64,000 nt of DNA from Sphingobium terrigena (GTDB lineage: Bacteria > Pseudomonadota > Alphaproteobacteria > Sphingomonadales > Sphingomonadaceae): NCBI RefSeq assembly GCF_003591655.1, contig NZ_QVRA01000005.1, positions 186,001-250,000 of the forward strand. The letters run 5' to 3'. The position numbers and the translations under genes are program-made. Below, piece after piece: positions 54,759 to 64,000 of the stretch. Positions within the stretch are counted from its first letter, which is position 1. Each line of letters begins with the position of its first letter. Under the pieces are notes generated by a model. It was not told where the DNA came from and searched no databases. It saw nothing but the letters and a program-made list of their open reading frames with translations.

Positions 54759-55153
54759 TAGAACACCTCCGCCAGCACTTCGCCGCCGACATTCTGTTCG
54801 CGCGCTTCCGCGTCGGACAGAACACCCTTGGGCGTCGAGACAATGGTGATGCCCAGGCCATTGCGGACTACCGGCAGTTCCTTGGAACCCGAATAGACGC
54901 GGCGGCCAGGCTTGGACACGCGAGCGACATGCTTGATGGCCGGCTGGCCTTCAAAATATTTCAGCTCGATGCGCAGGCCGGGGTGGGCGCCAAGCGCTTC
55001 CTCGGAATAACCGCGGATATAGCCTTCGCGCTGAAGCACGTCGAGAACGCGGGCGCGCAGCTTGGACGCGGGGGACATAACGCTGTCCTTCTTCGCCTGC
55101 TGCCCGTTGCGGATGCGGGTGAGCATATCACCCAGGGGATCGGTCAATGCCAT
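54758..55153 (-). CDS. rpsH: 30S ribosomal protein S8
   Basis: A 131-residue S8. It starts [20 protein letters not shown] and ends with the signature [21 protein letters not shown]8 binds helix 21 of 16S rRNA and in E. coli also represses the spc operon through its mRNA near rplE; the same control here is possible but not shown. It follows rpsN after 12 bases. Confidence 0.98.
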   Translation of the reverse strand: MALTDPLGDMLTRIRNGQQAKKDSVMSPASKLRARVLDVLQREGYIRGYSEEALGAHPGLRIELKYFEGQPAIKHVARVSKPGRRVYSGSKELPVVRNGLGITIVSTPKGVLSDAEAREQNVGGEVLAEVF

Positions 55154-55165
55154 GAGATGATATCC

Positions 55166-55471
55166 TTACCAGCTCGACTTGGTGACGCCGGGGATCAGGC
55201 CCTTGTTGGCCAGATCACGCAGCTGAATACGGCAGAGCCGGAATTTGCGGTAATAAGCGCGCGGGCGACCGGTCAGCTCGCAGCGATTGCGCACGCGAGT
55301 GGGGTTACCATTGCGGGGAATTTCCGCCATCTTCAGACGGGCGATCAAACGATCACCGTCGTCAGCATTGGTATCATTTGCGATCGTCTTGAGCTTCGCA
55401 TAACGGCCGGCATATTTCTTCACCAGCTTCTTGCGACGTTCATTCTTGTTGATCGAACTCAGTTTCGCCAT
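55166..55471 (-). CDS. rpsN: 30S ribosomal protein S14 (zinc-free long form)
   Basis: A 101-residue S14 of the long, zinc-independent type: the CxxC pairs of the short form are missing, and the C-terminal block [20 protein letters not shown] leads to the final [11 protein letters not shown]. It lies 50 bases after rplE. S14 helps form the head of the 30S subunit. Confidence 0.98.
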   Translation of the reverse strand: MAKLSSINKNERRKKLVKKYAGRYAKLKTIANDTNADDGDRLIARLKMAEIPRNGNPTRVRNRCELTGRPRAYYRKFRLCRIQLRDLANKGLIPGVTKSSW

Positions 55472-55521
55472 GACTTAAGTTCTCTTCCTTAGCTAATGCG
55501 TTGGGAGAGAAGCGGGGCCGA

Positions 55522-56097
55522 TTAAGCCGCCTGCTTCTCTTCTTCCTGCGGGAAGGGGAAACCGAACAGGCGCAGCAGCTCGCGCGCCTCGTCGTCCGTC
55601 TTCGCGGTGGTGGTCACGATGATGTCCATGCCGCGCACCTTGTCGACGCGGTCATAGCTGATCTCCGGGAAGATGATCTGTTCCTTGATGCCGAAGGCAT
55701 AGTTGCCACGGCCGTCAAAGCTCTTGGGGTTCAGACCACGGAAGTCGCGCACGCGGGGGAGCGCGATGTTGATCAGGCGATCCAGAAATTCATACATGCG
55801 CTCGCGGCGCAGCGTGACCTTGGCACCGATCGGCATCCCCTCACGCAGCTTGAACTGCGCGATCGACTTCTTCGCCTTGGTGATGACCGGCTTCTGACCA
55901 GCGATCAGTTCCATTTCCTCGGCGGCCTGGGTGACCTTCTTCTTGTCCTGGGTCGCTTCGCCCACGCCCATGTTGAGCGTGATCTTTTCGATCCGGGGGA
56001 TTTCCATGACGTTCTTGTAACCGAACTTGTCGGTCATCGCCTTGATGATCTCGGCGTCATAGAGCGCCTTGGAGCGCGGGATATACATGTCGGCCAT
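55522..56097 (-). CDS. rplE: 50S ribosomal protein L5
   Basis: A 191-residue L5. [40 protein letters not shown] and [20 protein letters not shown] are the usual L5 blocks. L5 binds 5S rRNA and contacts the P-site tRNA. It overlaps rplX by one base. A 50-base gap follows before rpsN. Confidence 0.98.
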   Translation of the reverse strand: MADMYIPRSKALYDAEIIKAMTDKFGYKNVMEIPRIEKITLNMGVGEATQDKKKVTQAAEEMELIAGQKPVITKAKKSIAQFKLREGMPIGAKVTLRRERMYEFLDRLINIALPRVRDFRGLNPKSFDGRGNYAFGIKEQIIFPEISYDRVDKVRGMDIIVTTTAKTDDEARELLRLFGFPFPQEEEKQAA

Positions 56098-56408
56098 TAC
56101 AGCACCTCACCGGACTTGACGGCGACGCGAACCTTCTTGCCGTCGCGCTCCTCGAAACGAACGCGGGTCGGCTTGCCGTCCTTGTCGGCGACCGCCACGT
56201 TCGAGATGTGGAGCGGCGCAGGCTTGCGCTCGATGCCGCCCTGCGGGTTCGACTGGTCGGGCTTGCGATGCTTCACATGCACGTTGATGCCTTCGACAAG
56301 AACCTTGTCGTCCTTGGGCATCACCTGCAGGACAGCGCCGGTGCGGCCCTTGTCCTTGCCAGCCAGGACGACAATCTTGTCGCCCTTCTTGATCTTAGCA
56401 GCGCTCAT
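56097..56408 (-). CDS. rplX: 50S ribosomal protein L24
   Basis: A 103-residue L24 with a KOW motif ([20 protein letters not shown]) and the L24 block [20 protein letters not shown]. It starts assembly of the 50S subunit near the 5' end of 23S rRNA. Both ends overlap neighbours by one base (rplN upstream, rplE downstream). Confidence 0.98.
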   Translation of the reverse strand: MSAAKIKKGDKIVVLAGKDKGRTGAVLQVMPKDDKVLVEGINVHVKHRKPDQSNPQGGIERKPAPLHISNVAVADKDGKPTRVRFEERDGKKVRVAVKSGEVL

Positions 56409-56776
56409 TACAGCACCTCAGGGGCTAGGCTGATGATCTTCATGTGCTTCTTGGCACGCAGTTCACGAACCACGGGGCCAAAGATACGGGTGCCGATCGG
56501 CTCCTCGTTCTTGTTGATCAGCACAGCGGCGTTACCGTCGAAACGGATCACCGAACCATCGGCCCGACGAATGTCCTTGGCGGTACGCACGATGACGGCG
56601 CGGTGAACGTCGCCCTTCTTGACCTTGCCGCGCGGAGCCGCTTCCTTGACGGAGACGACGATGATGTCGCCAACGCCGGCGAAGCGCCGCTTCGACCCGC
56701 CCAGCACCTTGATGCACTGGACGCGCTTGGCGCCGCTGTTGTCCGCGACGTCAAGATTGGATTGCATCTGGATCAT
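56408..56776 (-). CDS. rplN: 50S ribosomal protein L14
   Basis: A 122-residue L14. It has [20 protein letters not shown] at the start, [20 protein letters not shown] in the middle and [20 protein letters not shown] near the end. A 164-base gap separates it from rpsQ. In E. coli this is where the S10 operon ends and the spc operon begins, so a promoter probably lies in the gap. GAAGGA precedes the start. Confidence 0.98.
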   Translation of the reverse strand: MIQMQSNLDVADNSGAKRVQCIKVLGGSKRRFAGVGDIIVVSVKEAAPRGKVKKGDVHRAVIVRTAKDIRRADGSVIRFDGNAAVLINKNEEPIGTRIFGPVVRELRAKKHMKIISLAPEVL

Positions 56777-56940
56777 GGATCCGGTTCCTTCTTATTTGGC
56801 CTACCGGAAAAATTCCGGCGGTTCCGAATTTCGTGCCTGGACCCTTGGAGTCATACGCGAAGCGCGGGCCTGTAACCCCTTCTGAACGAAAAGGCCAGCC
56901 CCGCGTCGCAATTAGACTCAAAGAGTCGGTGACCTATCCC

Positions 56941-57204
56941 TCAGGCCGCCGTTTCCGGCGACTTGTGGGTGTCCACGCGCTCGATGACCTTCCAGGTCTT
57001 GAGCTTGGAAATCGGGGCGGTTTCCTCGATGCGGACCGTCTCGCCTTCCTTGTAGACATTGCCCTCGTCATGGGCATGATATTTCTTCGAACGACGAATG
57101 ATCTTGCCGTAGAGCGCGTGCTTTACCTTGCGCTCCACGCGAACGACCACCGTCTTGTCGGTCTTGTCGGAAACCACAGTTCCCGTCAGCACGCGCTTGG
57201 GCAT
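56941..57204 (-). CDS. rpsQ: 30S ribosomal protein S17
   Basis: An 87-residue S17 with the OB-fold blocks [37 protein letters not shown] and [19 protein letters not shown]. It ends the S10-type gene group. A small inverted repeat GACTC-AAA-GAGTC (56915-56927) lies just after its stop, without a T run. Confidence 0.98.
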   Translation of the reverse strand: MPKRVLTGTVVSDKTDKTVVVRVERKVKHALYGKIIRRSKKYHAHDEGNVYKEGETVRIEETAPISKLKTWKVIERVDTHKSPETAA

Positions 57205-57216
57205 CGTGTGGTTCCT

Positions 57217-57420
57217 TTACTTGGCAGCGGAGCTGTTACGCTCCGTCTGCAGGGTCTTGATCTGCGCGATCGACCGGCGGACTTCCTTGACCCGGCTGGG
57301 CTTTTCCAGCTGGTTGGTGGCCGCCTGGAAACGCAGGTTGAACTGCTCGCGCTTCAGGTTGTTCAGCTCGGTCGACAGCTCGTCGTCCGTCTTGGTCTTG
57401 AGGTCAGCAACATTCGCCAT
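57217..57420 (-). CDS. rpmC: 50S ribosomal protein L29
   Basis: A 67-residue L29 from the ATG at 57420. The helical hairpin pattern is clear: TDDELSTELNNLKREQFNLR and EVRRSIAQIKTLQTER. L29 sits at the peptide exit and helps dock trigger factor and SRP. It is four bases after rplP and 12 bases before rpsQ. Confidence 0.97.
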   Translation of the reverse strand: MANVADLKTKTDDELSTELNNLKREQFNLRFQAATNQLEKPSRVKEVRRSIAQIKTLQTERNSSAAK

Positions 57421-57424
57421 GACC

Positions 57425-57856
57425 TTAGCCCTCCAGATGCGAGGTGTCGCCGAGGCGGGCGACAACCTTCGTCTTGATCGGCAGCTTCATCGCGGCACGC
57501 GAGAAAGCCTCAGCTGCGAGCGGACCGGGCACGCCGTCCAGCTCGAACAGGATGCGGCCGGGGGCGACGCGGGCCGCCCAATATTCGACCGAACCCTTGC
57601 CCTTGCCCTGACGGACTTCGGCCGGCTTCTTCGTCACCGGAACGTCGGGGAACACGCGGATCCACAGACGGCCCTGGCGGCGGATGTGGCGCGTGATCGC
57701 GCGGCGGGCCGCTTCGATCTGGCGCGCGGTGATCCGTTCCGGCTCCATGGCCTTCAGGCCGTAGGCGCCGAAGTTCAGCGCAGTGCCGCCCTTCGCATCG
57801 CCCTTGATCCGGCCCTTGAAGGTCTTGCGGAACTTCATTTTCTTCGGTTGCAGCAT
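57425..57856 (-). CDS. rplP: 50S ribosomal protein L16
   Basis: A 143-residue L16. It starts [20 protein letters not shown] and has [20 protein letters not shown] and [20 protein letters not shown]. The last block includes the arginine near GRILFE region that RoxA-type oxygenases hydroxylate in E. coli; a RoxA-like gene is in this window (36697-37836). L16 organises the A site. Confidence 0.98.
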   Translation of the reverse strand: MLQPKKMKFRKTFKGRIKGDAKGGTALNFGAYGLKAMEPERITARQIEAARRAITRHIRRQGRLWIRVFPDVPVTKKPAEVRQGKGKGSVEYWAARVAPGRILFELDGVPGPLAAEAFSRAAMKLPIKTKVVARLGDTSHLEG

Positions 57857-57877
57857 GACGCTATACCCTATTCAAAA

Positions 57878-58573
57878 TCAGCGCGCCGGACGCACGCCGG
57901 AGGTCTGAGCCTCCAGCATGAGCCGGTCGGTCGCGAACGGATCATGGCCGAGAATCTCGCCCTTGAAGATCCACACCTTGATCCCGCACACGCCATAGGC
58001 GGTATGCGCGGTGGCTTCGGCATAGTCGACGTTCGCACGCAGCGTGTGCAGCGGAACGCGGCCTTCGCGATACCATTCGACGCGCGCGATTTCCGCGCCG
58101 CCCAGACGGCCGCCACAGGTGATCTTGATGCCTTCGGCACCCAGACGCAGCGCGGACTGAACCGCACGCTTCATCGCCCGGCGGAATGCCACGCGGCGTT
58201 CCAGCTGGTCGGCAATGCCCTGCGCGACGAGACGGCTGTCGACTTCCGGCTTGCGGATTTCGACGATGTTCAGCGACACATCAGACGAGGTCAGCGCACC
58301 CAGCTTCTTGCGAAGCTTTTCAATGTCTGCACCCTTCTTGCCGATGATGACACCCGGACGGGCGGCATAGATCGACACGCGGCACAGTTTGGCGGGACGC
58401 TCGATCACGACCTTGGAGATCGCGGCCTGCGGCATGTTCTTGAAGATGAACTGGCGGATCTTGAGATCTTCCAGCAGGAGACGACCATAGTCGGCACCTT
58501 CGGCGAACCAGCGGCTGTCCCAGGTACGGTTGATCTGGAGACGCAGACCGATCGGATTGCTCTTGTGACCCAT
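57878..58573 (-). CDS. rpsC: 30S ribosomal protein S3
   Basis: A 231-residue S3 from the ATG at 58573. It starts [20 protein letters not shown], has the KH motif [19 protein letters not shown] and a C-terminal [21 protein letters not shown]3 lies at the mRNA entry tunnel and has helicase activity on mRNA structure. It is four bases after rplV. Confidence 0.98.
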   Translation of the reverse strand: MGHKSNPIGLRLQINRTWDSRWFAEGADYGRLLLEDLKIRQFIFKNMPQAAISKVVIERPAKLCRVSIYAARPGVIIGKKGADIEKLRKKLGALTSSDVSLNIVEIRKPEVDSRLVAQGIADQLERRVAFRRAMKRAVQSALRLGAEGIKITCGGRLGGAEIARVEWYREGRVPLHTLRANVDYAEATAHTAYGVCGIKVWIFKGEILGHDPFATDRLMLEAQTSGVRPAR

Positions 58574-58577
58574 GTGC

Positions 58578-58964
58578 TTACGCCTCCGCTTCTTCGCCAG
58601 CTTCACGCACGACGATACGCACGCGGCTGTAAGGCTTGAGGATCCGGGTCGACTTGCCGCGGCCACGGGCATGGAAGCGCTTGAGCGTGAACGCCTTGCC
58701 TACCGATGCTTCCGCGACGACCAGCGCGTCGACGTCCAGATTGTGATTGTTTTCGGCGTTGGCGATGGCCGAAGCCAGCACCTTGCGCACGTCGACCGCC
58801 ATCGCCTTCTTGGAGAAGGCGAGGATGTTCAGCGCGTCCTCGACCTTGCGGCCGCGGATGAGCGTGGCGACCAGGTTCAGCTTCTGGGCCGAACCACGGA
58901 TCTGCGTGCCAACGGCCAGCGCTTCATTGTCGGCGACGCGACGCGGAGCTTTTTCCTTGCTCAT
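58578..58964 (-). CDS. rplV: 50S ribosomal protein L22
   Basis: A 128-residue L22. [20 protein letters not shown] at the start, [20 protein letters not shown] in the middle and [20 protein letters not shown] at the end are typical. The loop lines the exit tunnel and is a site of macrolide resistance mutations in other bacteria. It overlaps rpsS by one base. Confidence 0.98.
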   Translation of the reverse strand: MSKEKAPRRVADNEALAVGTQIRGSAQKLNLVATLIRGRKVEDALNILAFSKKAMAVDVRKVLASAIANAENNHNLDVDALVVAEASVGKAFTLKRFHARGRGKSTRILKPYSRVRIVVREAGEEAEA

Positions 58965-59239
58965 TAGCGCTTGCCCTTCTTGTCGGCAGCGTGGCCGGGG
59001 AAGAAGCGGGTCGGAGCGAATTCGCCCAGCTTGTGACCCACCATTTCCTCGTTCACGGAGACCGGAACATGCTTGCGGCCGTTATAGACGTTGAACGTCA
59101 GACCAACGAACTGCGGCAGGATGGTGGAACGACGCGACCAGGTCTTGATCGGCGCACGGCCACCCGCGTCCTGCGCGGCTTCCGCCTTCTTCAGAAGGCT
59201 GAGGTCCACGAACGGACCTTTCCAGACGGAACGAGCCAT
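58964..59239 (-). CDS. rpsS: 30S ribosomal protein S19
   Basis: A 91-residue S19 with [40 protein letters not shown] and [20 protein letters not shown]19 binds 16S rRNA in the head of the small subunit together with S13. It is five bases after rplB and overlaps rplV by one base. Confidence 0.98.
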   Translation of the reverse strand: MARSVWKGPFVDLSLLKKAEAAQDAGGRAPIKTWSRRSTILPQFVGLTFNVYNGRKHVPVSVNEEMVGHKLGEFAPTRFFPGHAADKKGKR

Positions 59240-59244
59240 CTCGC

Positions 59245-60081
59245 TTACCTCTTCTTCTTCGCGTGGCGGCTACGGATAATCATCTTATCCGTCGCCTTGT
59301 TGTGGCGGGTGCGGGCACCCTTGGTCGGCTTGCCCCAGGGCGTGACCGGATGACGGCCGCCAGAGGTCCGGCCTTCACCACCACCATGCGGGTGATCGAC
59401 CGGGTTCTTGGCAACACCGCGGGTCAGAGGACGAATGCCCTTCCAACGGTTGCGGCCTGCCTTGGCGAGGTTGGTATTGCCATTGTCCGGGTTGCTGACG
59501 GCACCGATGGTGCCCATGCAATCGGAACGAATGTAGCGCTGTTCACCCGACGACAGGCGAACCATGACCATGCCGCGGTCACGACCGACCAGCTGGGCAT
59601 AGGTGCCTGCCGAACGGCAGAGCTGACCGCCCTTGCCTGGCTTCATTTCGATGTTGTGGATGATCGTGCCGACCGGCATCTGACCCAGTTCCATCGCGTT
59701 GCCCGGCTTCACGTCGGTCTTTTTCGCCGCGATGACCTTGTCACCAGGCGCCAGACGCTGCGGCGCCAGGATATAGGCCTGGGTGCCGTCGGGATAGTTG
59801 ACCAGCGCGATGAAGGCGGTGCGGTTGGGGTCATATTCCAGACGCTCGACCGTACCTTCGACATCCCACAAGCGACGCTTGAAATCGATGATACGATAGC
59901 GCTGCTTGTGACCGCCGCCGATACCGCGCGAGGTCACATGACCCTTGTTGTTGCGGCCACCGGTCTTGCGCTTGCCTTCGGTCAGCGCCTTGACGGGCTT
60001 CCCTTTGTGCAGGCTCGACTTGTCGACCAGGATCAGGCCGCGCTGGGCGGGGCTGGTCGGGTTATAGTGCTTGAGTGCCAT
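59245..60081 (-). CDS. rplB: 50S ribosomal protein L2
   Basis: A 278-residue L2. The family blocks [40 protein letters not shown] and [20 protein letters not shown] are present, the last holding the histidine implicated in peptidyl-transferase function. L2 is needed for subunit joining. It follows rplW after ten bases. Confidence 0.98.
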   Translation of the reverse strand: MALKHYNPTSPAQRGLILVDKSSLHKGKPVKALTEGKRKTGGRNNKGHVTSRGIGGGHKQRYRIIDFKRRLWDVEGTVERLEYDPNRTAFIALVNYPDGTQAYILAPQRLAPGDKVIAAKKTDVKPGNAMELGQMPVGTIIHNIEMKPGKGGQLCRSAGTYAQLVGRDRGMVMVRLSSGEQRYIRSDCMGTIGAVSNPDNGNTNLAKAGRNRWKGIRPLTRGVAKNPVDHPHGGGEGRTSGGRHPVTPWGKPTKGARTRHNKATDKMIIRSRHAKKKR

Positions 60082-60091
60082 GGTCCGCGCC

Positions 60092-60406
60092 TCAGATACC
60101 GGTGGTGACGTCGATGGACTGGCCTTCGGCCAGCGTCACGATCGCCTTCTTGACGTCCGAACGCTTGTAGGGCTTGCCCTTCCAGCGCTTGGTCTTGCCC
60201 TTCTGCACCAGCGTGTTGACCGCTTTGACGGTCACGCCGAACAGTGCTTCGACAGCGGCCTTGATTTCCGGCTTGGTCGCGGTGTTGGCAACCTTGAAAA
60301 CCACGGCGTTGTTTTCGCTCAGGAGCGTCGACTTCTCGGTGATGTGCGGCGCGACGACGACGTCATAATGACGGTTGTCGACGGTTCCGGCTTGCTTTTT
60401 AGCCAT
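60092..60406 (-). CDS. rplW: 50S ribosomal protein L23
   Basis: A 104-residue L23. [40 protein letters not shown] and [20 protein letters not shown] match the family. L23 is the main docking site for trigger factor and SRP at the tunnel exit. It overlaps rplD by eight bases. Confidence 0.98.
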   Translation of the reverse strand: MAKKQAGTVDNRHYDVVVAPHITEKSTLLSENNAVVFKVANTATKPEIKAAVEALFGVTVKAVNTLVQKGKTKRWKGKPYKRSDVKKAIVTLAEGQSIDVTTGI

Positions 60407-61022
60407 TGAAACGGGCCTCCAGCTTTTCGACCGCAGCGCGTGTGAGCACCAGCGAGTCGGCTTTCAATATGTCGTAGACATTGGCGCCGACGGCAGGGAG
60501 CAGGTCCACGCCGATGATGTTGGCCGATGCCTTGGCAAAGCTGATGTTCACAGCGTCACCGTCGATGAACAGCACTTTGGTGAGGTTCAGCTTGGCGAGG
60601 CTGGCGACCAGCGCCTTGGTCTTGCCTTCGGCAACATCCAGGCTGTCGATGATCGTCAGCGTTCCGGCCTTGACCTTCGACGACAGCGCCATCTTCAGAC
60701 CCAGCGCGCGAACCTTCTTGTTCAGCGAGGGGTTGAAGTCACGGACACGGGCACCGTGGGCCTTACCACCGCCGATGAACACCGGCGCGCGGCGATCGCC
60801 GTGACGGGCGGTGCCGCCACCTTTTTGGCGGCCGAACTTCTTGCCGGTGCGGGCAACATCGCTACGCTCACGGGTGCCGCGGGCAGTGCCGCGACGCTTT
60901 TCGAGCTGCCAGGTGACGACGCGATGCAGGATGTCGGCGCGGGGCTCGATACCGAACACGGCATCGTTCAGCTCCAGATCGCCAGCTTCTGCTGCGTCGA
61001 GGGTCTGTACCTTGACCTTCAT
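60399..61022 (-). CDS. rplD: 50S ribosomal protein L4
   Basis: A 207-residue L4. The loop block [20 protein letters not shown] and [20 protein letters not shown] lines the exit tunnel, and [20 protein letters not shown] is typical of the C-terminal half. In E. coli L4 represses the S10 operon through the leader RNA. It is three bases after rplC, so translation is coupled. Confidence 0.98.
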   Translation of the reverse strand: MKVKVQTLDAAEAGDLELNDAVFGIEPRADILHRVVTWQLEKRRGTARGTRERSDVARTGKKFGRQKGGGTARHGDRRAPVFIGGGKAHGARVRDFNPSLNKKVRALGLKMALSSKVKAGTLTIIDSLDVAEGKTKALVASLAKLNLTKVLFIDGDAVNISFAKASANIIGVDLLPAVGANVYDILKADSLVLTRAAVEKLEARFNG

Positions 61023-61025
61023 GGT

Positions 61026-61778
61026 TTAGCCCTCCTGGCCTTCGGTGACGTCGGTCGCCACGGCGTCTTCAGCCGGGGTGTTCGCAGCGTCATTGCTGTT
61101 GTCAGCCTTTTTAAGGCTGGCGGGATAGGGTGCATCCGCCGGACGAGCGACCTTGACCGCGTCCTTGACGGTGAGCCAGGTGCCCTTGGCGCCCGGAACG
61201 CTGCCCTTGACGAAAATCAGGCCACGCTCGACGTCGGTGCGCACGATTTCCAGATTCTGCTGGGTGCGTTCACGATCGCCCATGTGACCGGCCATCTTCT
61301 TGTTCTTGAAGACGCGACCCGGATCCTGGCGGTTACCTGTCGAACCATGGGCACGATGGCTGATCGACACACCGTGGGTGGCGCGCATACCGCCGAAGCC
61401 CCAACGCTTCATAGCGCCGGCAAAGCCCTTACCCTGGGTGTGACCCGCCACGTCGACCAGCTGGCCGGCGATGAAATGGTCAGCGGCGATTTCTGCGCCG
61501 ACGTCGAGAAGTGCATCCTCGGCGACACGGAATTCGACCAGACGTGCCTTAGGCTCCACTTCCGCCTTGGCGAAGTGACCGCGCTGCGGCTTGGCGACAT
61601 TCTTAACTTTCGCGGTGCCGGCACCCAGCTGCACGGCTACATAGCCGTCGCTGTCCACATCCTTCCGAGCCACGACCTGGTTGCCTTCAAGGGCCAGAAC
61701 CGTAACCGGAACGTGACGCCCGTCCTCTTGGAACAGGCGGGTCATCCCGACTTTCTTCGCGATCACGCCAGTGCGCAT
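61026..61778 (-). CDS. rplC: 50S ribosomal protein L3
   Basis: A 250-residue L3 from the ATG at 61778 ([20 protein letters not shown]); an ATG-less in-frame extension to 61793 is possible but unlikely. [40 protein letters not shown] and [19 protein letters not shown] are the usual blocks. The C-terminus carries an extra acidic, alanine-rich tail ([16 protein letters not shown]). A 333-base structured gap precedes it. Confidence 0.98.
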   Translation of the reverse strand: MRTGVIAKKVGMTRLFQEDGRHVPVTVLALEGNQVVARKDVDSDGYVAVQLGAGTAKVKNVAKPQRGHFAKAEVEPKARLVEFRVAEDALLDVGAEIAADHFIAGQLVDVAGHTQGKGFAGAMKRWGFGGMRATHGVSISHRAHGSTGNRQDPGRVFKNKKMAGHMGDRERTQQNLEIVRTDVERGLIFVKGSVPGAKGTWLTVKDAVKVARPADAPYPASLKKADNSNDAANTPAEDAVATDVTEGQEG

Positions 61779-62111
61779 GATCCATACTCCCAATAGAGGC
61801 CCGCCATAGTCTCAAAAACGACTCCAGCGGGCGTATCCAACGAAAAAACCGCTCAGGATTTCTCCTTCGCGGCCAACCCTTTGCTTGTAGATCACCCCGT
61901 CTGGGTTGGGTGCCACCCCCTATTCGGGAACAGCGACGGGGGACCAGGGCCACGGCCTAAGCCGCGCGGTATCCCTTGTGTCGTTTGAGCTTCCGCCCTT
62001 CCCTGAAAGAAGGAGGGGGGCGGAATACCCGATACCCTGCTCACCTTTCGGTCAGCAGGGACTTGCTGGCTTGCCCACCCCGGCCTTCGCCGGGGCTAAA
62101 GGCAAACCCGC
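61779..62111 (-). promoter_or_regulatory. Structured 333-base leader between rpsJ and rplC
   Basis: No gene was found in this gap. It holds at least three hairpins: CCCCGGC-CTTC-GCCGGGG at 62078-62095, CCCTGCT/AGCAGGG at 62035-62060 and CCGCCC/GGGCGG at 61993-62023. On the minus strand they lie just after rpsJ and before rplC. The region may act as a processing site or as an r-protein-controlled leader for rplC and the genes after it. This is inference from position and folding by eye. Confidence 0.5.
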
Positions 62112-62420
62112 TTAAGCGAGTTTGATCTCGACGTTCACGCCGGCAGCCAGGTCCAGCTTCATCAGCGCGTCGACCGTCTGCGGCGTCGGCTGCACAATGT
62201 CAAGCATACGCTTGTAGGTGCGGACTTCGAACTGTTCGCGCGACTTCTTGTCGACGTGCGGGCCACGGTTGACCGTGAACTTTTCGATGCGCGTCGGCAA
62301 AGGAATGGGGCCGCGAATGAGGGCGCCGGTGCGGCGGGCGGTGTCGGCGATGTCGCCGGTCGCCTGATCGAGCACGCGATGATCGAACGCCTTGAGGCGA
62401 ATGCGGATGTTGCTGTCCAT
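62112..62420 (-). CDS. rpsJ: 30S ribosomal protein S10
   Basis: A 102-residue S10. The signature [20 protein letters not shown] and the blocks [20 protein letters not shown] and [19 protein letters not shown] are complete. S10 forms part of the 30S head and also binds NusB in antitermination. It lies 140 bases after tuf and 333 bases before rplC, the widest gap in the cluster. Confidence 0.98.
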   Translation of the reverse strand: MDSNIRIRLKAFDHRVLDQATGDIADTARRTGALIRGPIPLPTRIEKFTVNRGPHVDKKSREQFEVRTYKRMLDIVQPTPQTVDALMKLDLAAGVNVEIKLA

Positions 62421-62513
62421 GTCCTACTACCGATGCGAAAGAGCCAAAAAACAAACCGCCCCGTTTAGACCCTCTAGCGCAAAGCCGGCGAGGATCGGTC
62501 CGAGGCGGTTAAA

Positions 62514-62549
62514 ATCCGAGCCGCGCGAATCAGGTGATCCGCGCGGCTC
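62514..62549 (-). terminator. Hairpin downstream of tuf, probable partial terminator
   Basis: GAGCCGCGCG and CGCGCGGCTC (62518-62549) form a ten-base GC stem around a 12-base loop; on the minus strand GGATTTTAA follows. It lies 11 bases after the tuf stop. The T run is short, so some read-through into rpsJ is likely. Confidence 0.7.
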
Positions 62550-62559
62550 GCTGCCTATA

Positions 62560-63750
62560 TTACTTGGTGACTGCCGAAACAACCCCCGAACCGACGGTCC
62601 GGCCGCCTTCGCGGATCGAGAAGCGCAGACCCTGCTCCATCGCGATCGGTGCGATGAGCTTGACGCCGAGCTTCACGTTGTCGCCAGGCATGACCATCTC
62701 GGTGCCTTCAGGCAGCACGACTTCGCCGGTCACGTCGGTGGTGCGGAAGTAGAACTGCGGACGGTAGTTGGCGAAGAACGGCGTGTGACGGCCACCCTCT
62801 TCCTTCGACAGAACATAGACTTCCGATTCGAACTCGGTGTGCGGCTTGATCGAGCCGGGCTTGCAGAGAACCTGGCCACGCTCAACGTCTTCACGGCCAA
62901 CGCCACGAACCAGCGCGCCGATATTGTCGCCTGCACGACCTTCGTCGAGCAGCTTGCGGAACATTTCAACGCCGGTGACGACGGTCTTGCGGGTGTCCTT
63001 GATGCCGACGATCTCGACTTCTTCACCAACCTTGACGATGCCGGTTTCGACGCGGCCGGTCACGACCGTACCACGACCCGAAATCGAGAACACGTCCTCG
63101 ATCGGCATCAGGAAGGGCTTGTCGATCGGACGGTCGGGCTGCGGGATCCAGCTGTCGACAGCCTGCATCAGCTTGAGCACGGCGTCATGGCCGATTTCGT
63201 TGTTGGTGCCGTTGAGGGCGCAAACCGCCGAACCCGGAATGATAGGGATGTTGTCGCCGTCGAAGTCGTAGGACGACAGCAGTTCGCGGATTTCCAGCTC
63301 AACCAGCTCAAGGATTTCAGCGTCGTCGACCAGGTCGACCTTGTTCATGAACACGACCATCTGCGGCACGCCAACCTGACGGGCGAGCAGGATGTGCTCG
63401 CGGGTCTGGGGCATCGGACCGTCGGTGGCGGACACGACCAGGATCGCGCCGTCCATCTGGGCGGCACCGGTGATCATGTTCTTCACATAGTCAGCGTGAC
63501 CGGGGCAGTCGACGTGCGCATAGTGGCGCGCTTCGGTTTCATACTCGACGTGGGCGGTCGAAATGGTGATGCCGCGCTCGCGCTCTTCAGGCGCCTTGTC
63601 GATATTGTCATACGACGTGAAGGTCGCGCCGCCGGTTTCGGCCAGCACCTTCGTGATCGCTGCGGTCAGCGAGGTCTTGCCATGGTCGACGTGACCGATG
63701 GTGCCGATGTTGCAATGCGGCTTCGTCCGCTCAAACTTAGCTTTCGCCAT
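62560..63750 (-). CDS. tuf: Elongation factor Tu
   Basis: A 396-residue EF-Tu. G1 is [10 protein letters not shown]3 is DCPGHADY and G4 is NKVDLVDD; the domain 2 and 3 blocks [20 protein letters not shown] and [20 protein letters not shown] are present. EF-Tu carries aminoacyl-tRNA to the ribosome. It follows fusA after 132 bases, in the str-operon order. Whether a second tuf copy exists cannot be seen here. Confidence 0.99.
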   Translation of the reverse strand: MAKAKFERTKPHCNIGTIGHVDHGKTSLTAAITKVLAETGGATFTSYDNIDKAPEERERGITISTAHVEYETEARHYAHVDCPGHADYVKNMITGAAQMDGAILVVSATDGPMPQTREHILLARQVGVPQMVVFMNKVDLVDDAEILELVELEIRELLSSYDFDGDNIPIIPGSAVCALNGTNNEIGHDAVLKLMQAVDSWIPQPDRPIDKPFLMPIEDVFSISGRGTVVTGRVETGIVKVGEEVEIVGIKDTRKTVVTGVEMFRKLLDEGRAGDNIGALVRGVGREDVERGQVLCKPGSIKPHTEFESEVYVLSKEEGGRHTPFFANYRPQFYFRTTDVTGEVVLPEGTEMVMPGDNVKLGVKLIAPIAMEQGLRFSIREGGRTVGSGVVSAVTK

Positions 63751-63850
63751 TTTATCCTACCTTCTAATCAAATCCGATGGGTTTGACCGCTCGGCCGCGC
63801 CTTGCGAAGGCGCGTCCATAGCAGCAAATTCGCATAATGAAAGCCCTAAC

Positions 63851-63872
63851 CGCCCCGTTTGCACGGGGCGGA
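63851..63872 (-). other. Hairpin in the fusA-tuf gap
   Basis: CCGCCCCGT and ACGGGGCGG form a nine-base stem with a four-base loop, 11 bases after the fusA stop. No T run follows on the minus strand, so it is more likely a stabiliser or processing element than a terminator. The rest of the gap to tuf holds no gene. Confidence 0.55.
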
Positions 63873-63882
63873 TCAGGATTTT

Positions 63883-64000
63883 CAGGCCATCTTGGCCTTC
63901 ACCTCGTCAGCGACATTCTGCGGCACTTCATCATAGTGCGAGAACGACATGGAATAGCTGGCCCGACCCTGGGTGAAGGAACGCAGCGTATTCACATAAC
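63883..64000 (-). CDS. fusA: Elongation factor G, C-terminal end only
   Basis: The last 38 or so codons of EF-G run from the window edge to the TGA at 63883-63885. The end reads [20 protein letters not shown], then [18 protein letters not shown], the typical EF-G C-terminus. EF-G drives translocation and, with RRF, ribosome recycling. Its position before tuf is the usual str-operon order. The rest of the gene is outside the window. Confidence 0.96.

Overview
The window is a GC-rich, densely packed chromosomal segment of an alphaproteobacterium, most probably a sphingomonad (Sphingobium, Sphingomonas or Novosphingobium type). Supporting signs are a LexA site of the alphaproteobacterial direct-repeat form in front of recA, a dapA-smpB-DUF2062-cckA block, a single-domain response regulator with the FATGUY motif, iron-uptake genes of the FecI/FecR/TonB-receptor kind, and dispersed palindromes of a type seen in sphingomonad intergenic regions. 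Genus and species cannot be fixed from the sequence alone.

Layout. 1-723: a membrane protein cut by the window edge, coupled to a winged-helix regulator. 724-1005 (282 bases): no gene seen. 1006-8488 (minus strand): an iron/siderophore uptake operon in the order fecI-like sigma, fecR-like anti-sigma, TonB-dependent receptor, PepSY reductase-like protein, DUF3325, DUF3649, TonB and an unknown protein. Five of its stop/start junctions overlap, and two Fur-box-like palindromes flank the regulatory genes. A tRNA-Glu gene follows. 8851-17035: recJ, then tamA-tamB. 17068-24474: a transglutaminase-like protein, SOS-controlled recA, a FATGUY receiver, cckA, DUF2062, smpB and dapA. 24574-27275: a lytic transglycosylase and greB. 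27488-30969 (minus): a vapBC toxin-antitoxin pair followed after one base by a polyphosphate kinase 2 gene, a 61-residue protein and a GMC oxidoreductase. 31006-34082: aspS and rnd. 34083-36150: a repeat-rich accessory patch with a small I78-type lipoprotein, an NTF2-like protein, a SUKH-like protein and an unknown protein. 36151-41943: ribosome-modifying enzymes (RluE-like, RoxA-like), an HNH protein, a PH-domain protein, a nuclease-like membrane protein, a HisKA_2 kinase with its receiver, and an unknown protein. 42011-45503: a large fused nuclease-methyltransferase with a coupled small protein. 45505-49988: lepA, a CsgG-like protein, an acyltransferase and an SRPBCC protein. 50023-64000 (minus): the main ribosomal protein cluster, fusA (partial)-tuf-rpsJ-rplCDWB-rpsS-rplV-rpsC-rplP-rpmC-rpsQ-rplNXE-rpsN-rpsH-rplFR-rpsE-rpmD-rplO-secY-adk.

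How the parts work together. The first operon is a self-contained uptake route: the receptor and TonB move a ferric chelate across the outer membrane, the PepSY protein probably helps release the iron, and the FecI/FecR pair plus Fur sites set expression. tamA-tamB serve outer-membrane assembly. recA, recJ and the SOS box concern DNA repair. CckA and the FATGUY receiver are cell-cycle and stress signalling parts. The ribosomal cluster is standard in order, but the rpsM-rpsK-rpoA-rplQ group that often follows adk is not there.

The less ordinary items are the helicase-less type ISP-like restriction/methylation fusion with its overlapping small gene, the vapBC-ppk2 arrangement, an RG-rich tandem-repeat tail on ribosomal protein S5, a structured 333-base stretch between rpsJ and rplC, and three families of intergenic palindromes. 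No CRISPR array, insertion sequence, integrase or prophage was seen.
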